DNA of 64,000 nt, from positions 7,424,157-7,488,156 of the forward strand of contig OZ007513.1 in assembly GCA_963931865.1 (NCBI GenBank), given 5' to 3'. Position 1 is the first letter of the stretch. Each line of letters opens with the position of its first letter. The notes under the pieces were generated by a model. That model had not been told where the DNA came from. It was given only the letters and a program-made list of their open reading frames with translations, and did not search any database. This document shows positions 62,760-64,000 of this stretch, in pieces. Position numbers and translations under genes: made by a program. This DNA comes from Axinella damicornis (lineage: Eukaryota; Porifera; Demospongiae; Axinellida; Axinellidae).

Positions 62760-63258
62760 GAAATTCGAGCATATGGGCAAAACCACTGTGTTGAACGACT
62801 GTGGCCTGAGATCAATCAGCGCATTAACTATCCTGCCAAGAGAGTATTAGTTGAAATGGAAAGGAACGATGACATTGGATATGAAAGATGATGTAGTGAA
62901 ATTTTGTGTTTCGTGGACAACAATCAATGTCATCAAATCAGCTATTGGAAAGTTTGTAGCTGCTTGGAATGCACAAAGAATTCCTGGGATTCGTGGAGGG
63001 GTACCAAATGTTCTGTTTGGTCGTGCCCCACAGACAACGTGCCTGGCCACCACAGCAATACCAACCACTGCTGAAGTAATTCAGCTACACCAAAACCAGG
63101 GTGGCACTTTGACTGAGGAGCATGTGTATGGTACAGATCCCCCTGAACATCACGAACACCTGCAACAAGTGCGAGAGTGTGATTTTTTCAACAGATACCC
63201 TATCATGGAAGAAGTGTTCCAGGATGTCCTACATAGTAAAGGGTCACTTTTTAAGTAG
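62760..63258 (+). pseudogene. Integrase-core (rve-like) fragment of a DNA-mediated or retro element
   Basis: The first frame reads GQNHCVERLWPEINQRINYP, then AKRVLVEMERND; a frameshift near 62860 leads to DDVVKFCVSWTTINVIKSAI, then GKFVAAWNAQRIPGIRGGVP and NVLF, then GGTLTEEHVYGTDPPEHHEH, then CDFFNRYPIMEEVF. The (N)..IERLW.DV, then F...AWN.HR.RG....P....F, then G.DPL pattern belongs to a family of uncharacterised eukaryotic proteins with an integrase core. The catalytic Glu is the one in the ERLW motif. N-terminal aspartates would lie before 62760 but are not recognisable. Confidence 0.6.
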
Positions 63259-63840
63259 GCTGTGAAACTCTTCATTTCCCTGACTACTTCCTTTAGTACA
63301 CTTGTTGAAGTGGATGAGTAGTATAGTGTTGACCACTGAACCATGTGGGATTTGATCCAATTTCATACAACATTGTACATTCTTTCACTGCATGCACAGT
63401 GACCCACATCACACTAACGTAGGAAAATTGTATAGTGACCCTCCTTATGTAAACACACTAACGTAGCATATTCTCCGCCTTATGTACATATTGTTGTAGG
63501 AACATTGTACGTTCTTTTGCACAGTGACCTTCTTTATCATGTACATGTACACACACTAGCTAATATTCTGCATTCTGTATGTATGCAACATGACCTTTGT
63601 GATCTGAATATCATCATGTGTAGATAAATTTACCAGAGTGTCTGGCCAAGGATATCCTAGATAGTTATAAGGATGTTGCTGACATACTTTAAGTCTACCT
63701 GTTATGTAGTATTTCAGGTTTCAGGTGTGGACTCAACCCGAGCTGAAAGGTAATTTGATAAAGAAGTTCCAGGCGACGCTTTTAACCTAAAACTGAAACT
63801 TAGTAGAATTCAAGTTTAAGGTGACAGTTCTAATCTGTAA
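63259..63840. other. Non-coding, with loose repeats
   Basis: CACACTAACGTAG occurs twice (63411, 63455) and TTGTA(C)GTTCTTT-like blocks twice (63374, 63506), showing a decayed duplication of about 100-130 bp. Confidence 0.4.
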
Positions 63841-63841
63841 C

Positions 63842-64000
63842 CAAAGAGTTCATTTGTGATATTACCGTCCCCTCCTGGCCCTCCAAAATGCAGTTCTAAA
63901 GACCCTGACTCACAGCTCAGGAACCAGACTGTGAGGGGAGATGCAGAAGACGACTGTGAGGACTTTGTTGATATTTACCCAGAAGATGACAATTGGACCC
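63842..64000 (+). CDS. Possible exon running off the window, unknown product
   Basis: One frame is open from about 63842 to the end: PSPPGPPKCSSKDPDSQLRN, then QTVRGDAEDDCEDFVDIYPE, then DDNWT. The acidic, stop-free reading looks like coding sequence but the length is short and I see no domain. Confidence 0.25.

Noticed and set aside
1..64000. tRNA, rRNA or snRNA genes
   Set aside because: I looked for cloverleaf boxes and conserved rRNA cores by eye and saw none convincing; a covariance-model scan would be needed to exclude them.

Overview
This is a eukaryotic window with no operons, no rRNA or tRNA that I can recognise, and coding matches that are almost all broken. The repeat families and the gene fragments (DIRS-type tyrosine-recombinase retrotransposons, Ty3/gypsy, BEL/Pao, CR1/L2-like LINEs, MULE, Tc1-like DD34E, hAT, RecQ-like and HECT-like fragments, chromo-barrel and PHD fragments, many short inverted-repeat elements) fit a marine invertebrate. 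I favour a sponge, with a cnidarian as the alternative. The species assignment is inference from memory of such families, not proof.

Layout. 0-6.2 kb holds a CARF-like/MULE N-terminal fragment, a LINE reverse transcriptase (RT) fragment, a PHD-finger fragment, an unassigned conserved gene fragment and a gypsy integrase tail with its polypurine tract. 6.2-11.8 kb is mostly non-coding: an HECT-like fragment, a 499-bp TIR element and three minisatellite blocks. 12.1-14.8 kb has BEL/Pao RT and gag fragments, the RT part followed by a textbook MULE-type element (about 90-bp TIRs, exact 9-bp target duplication). 16.7-20.6 kb has a chromo-barrel pseudogene, a TIR element with tandem-repeat arms that still carries exon-like sequence, and LINE pieces. 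21.0-25.4 kb is a 2-kb direct duplication leading into DIRS copy 1 (25.1-29.5 kb: gag, RT, RNase H, tyrosine recombinase). A minus-strand gypsy lies at 29.6-32.9 kb with a small inversion inside gag. 34.1-36.8 kb has gypsy pol remains and then an LTR-gag-LTR unit; the second LTR contains a 174-bp insert encoding most of a homeodomain. 37.2-38.2 kb is a nearly complete Tc1-like transposase. 38.4-48.2 kb is dense in TIR elements, repeats and a MULE transposase fragment. 50.3-52.5 kb has exon-like blocks on the minus strand that look like real host coding sequence. 53.4-60.3 kb has a second YR-type gag, then DIRS copy 2 with an intron filled by a minisatellite and an intact hAT MITE inside its RNase H. 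61.6-63.3 kb has a RecQ-like pseudogene and an integrase-core fragment.

Taken together, the region is a graveyard of nested mobile elements in which one host gene (50-52 kb, product unknown) may survive. The most unusual points are the homeobox exon inside an LTR, the shared phase-1 gag intron of two divergent DIRS copies (both introns filled by tandem repeats), the inverted block in a gypsy gag, and the fully datable hAT-in-DIRS and MULE-MITE insertions.
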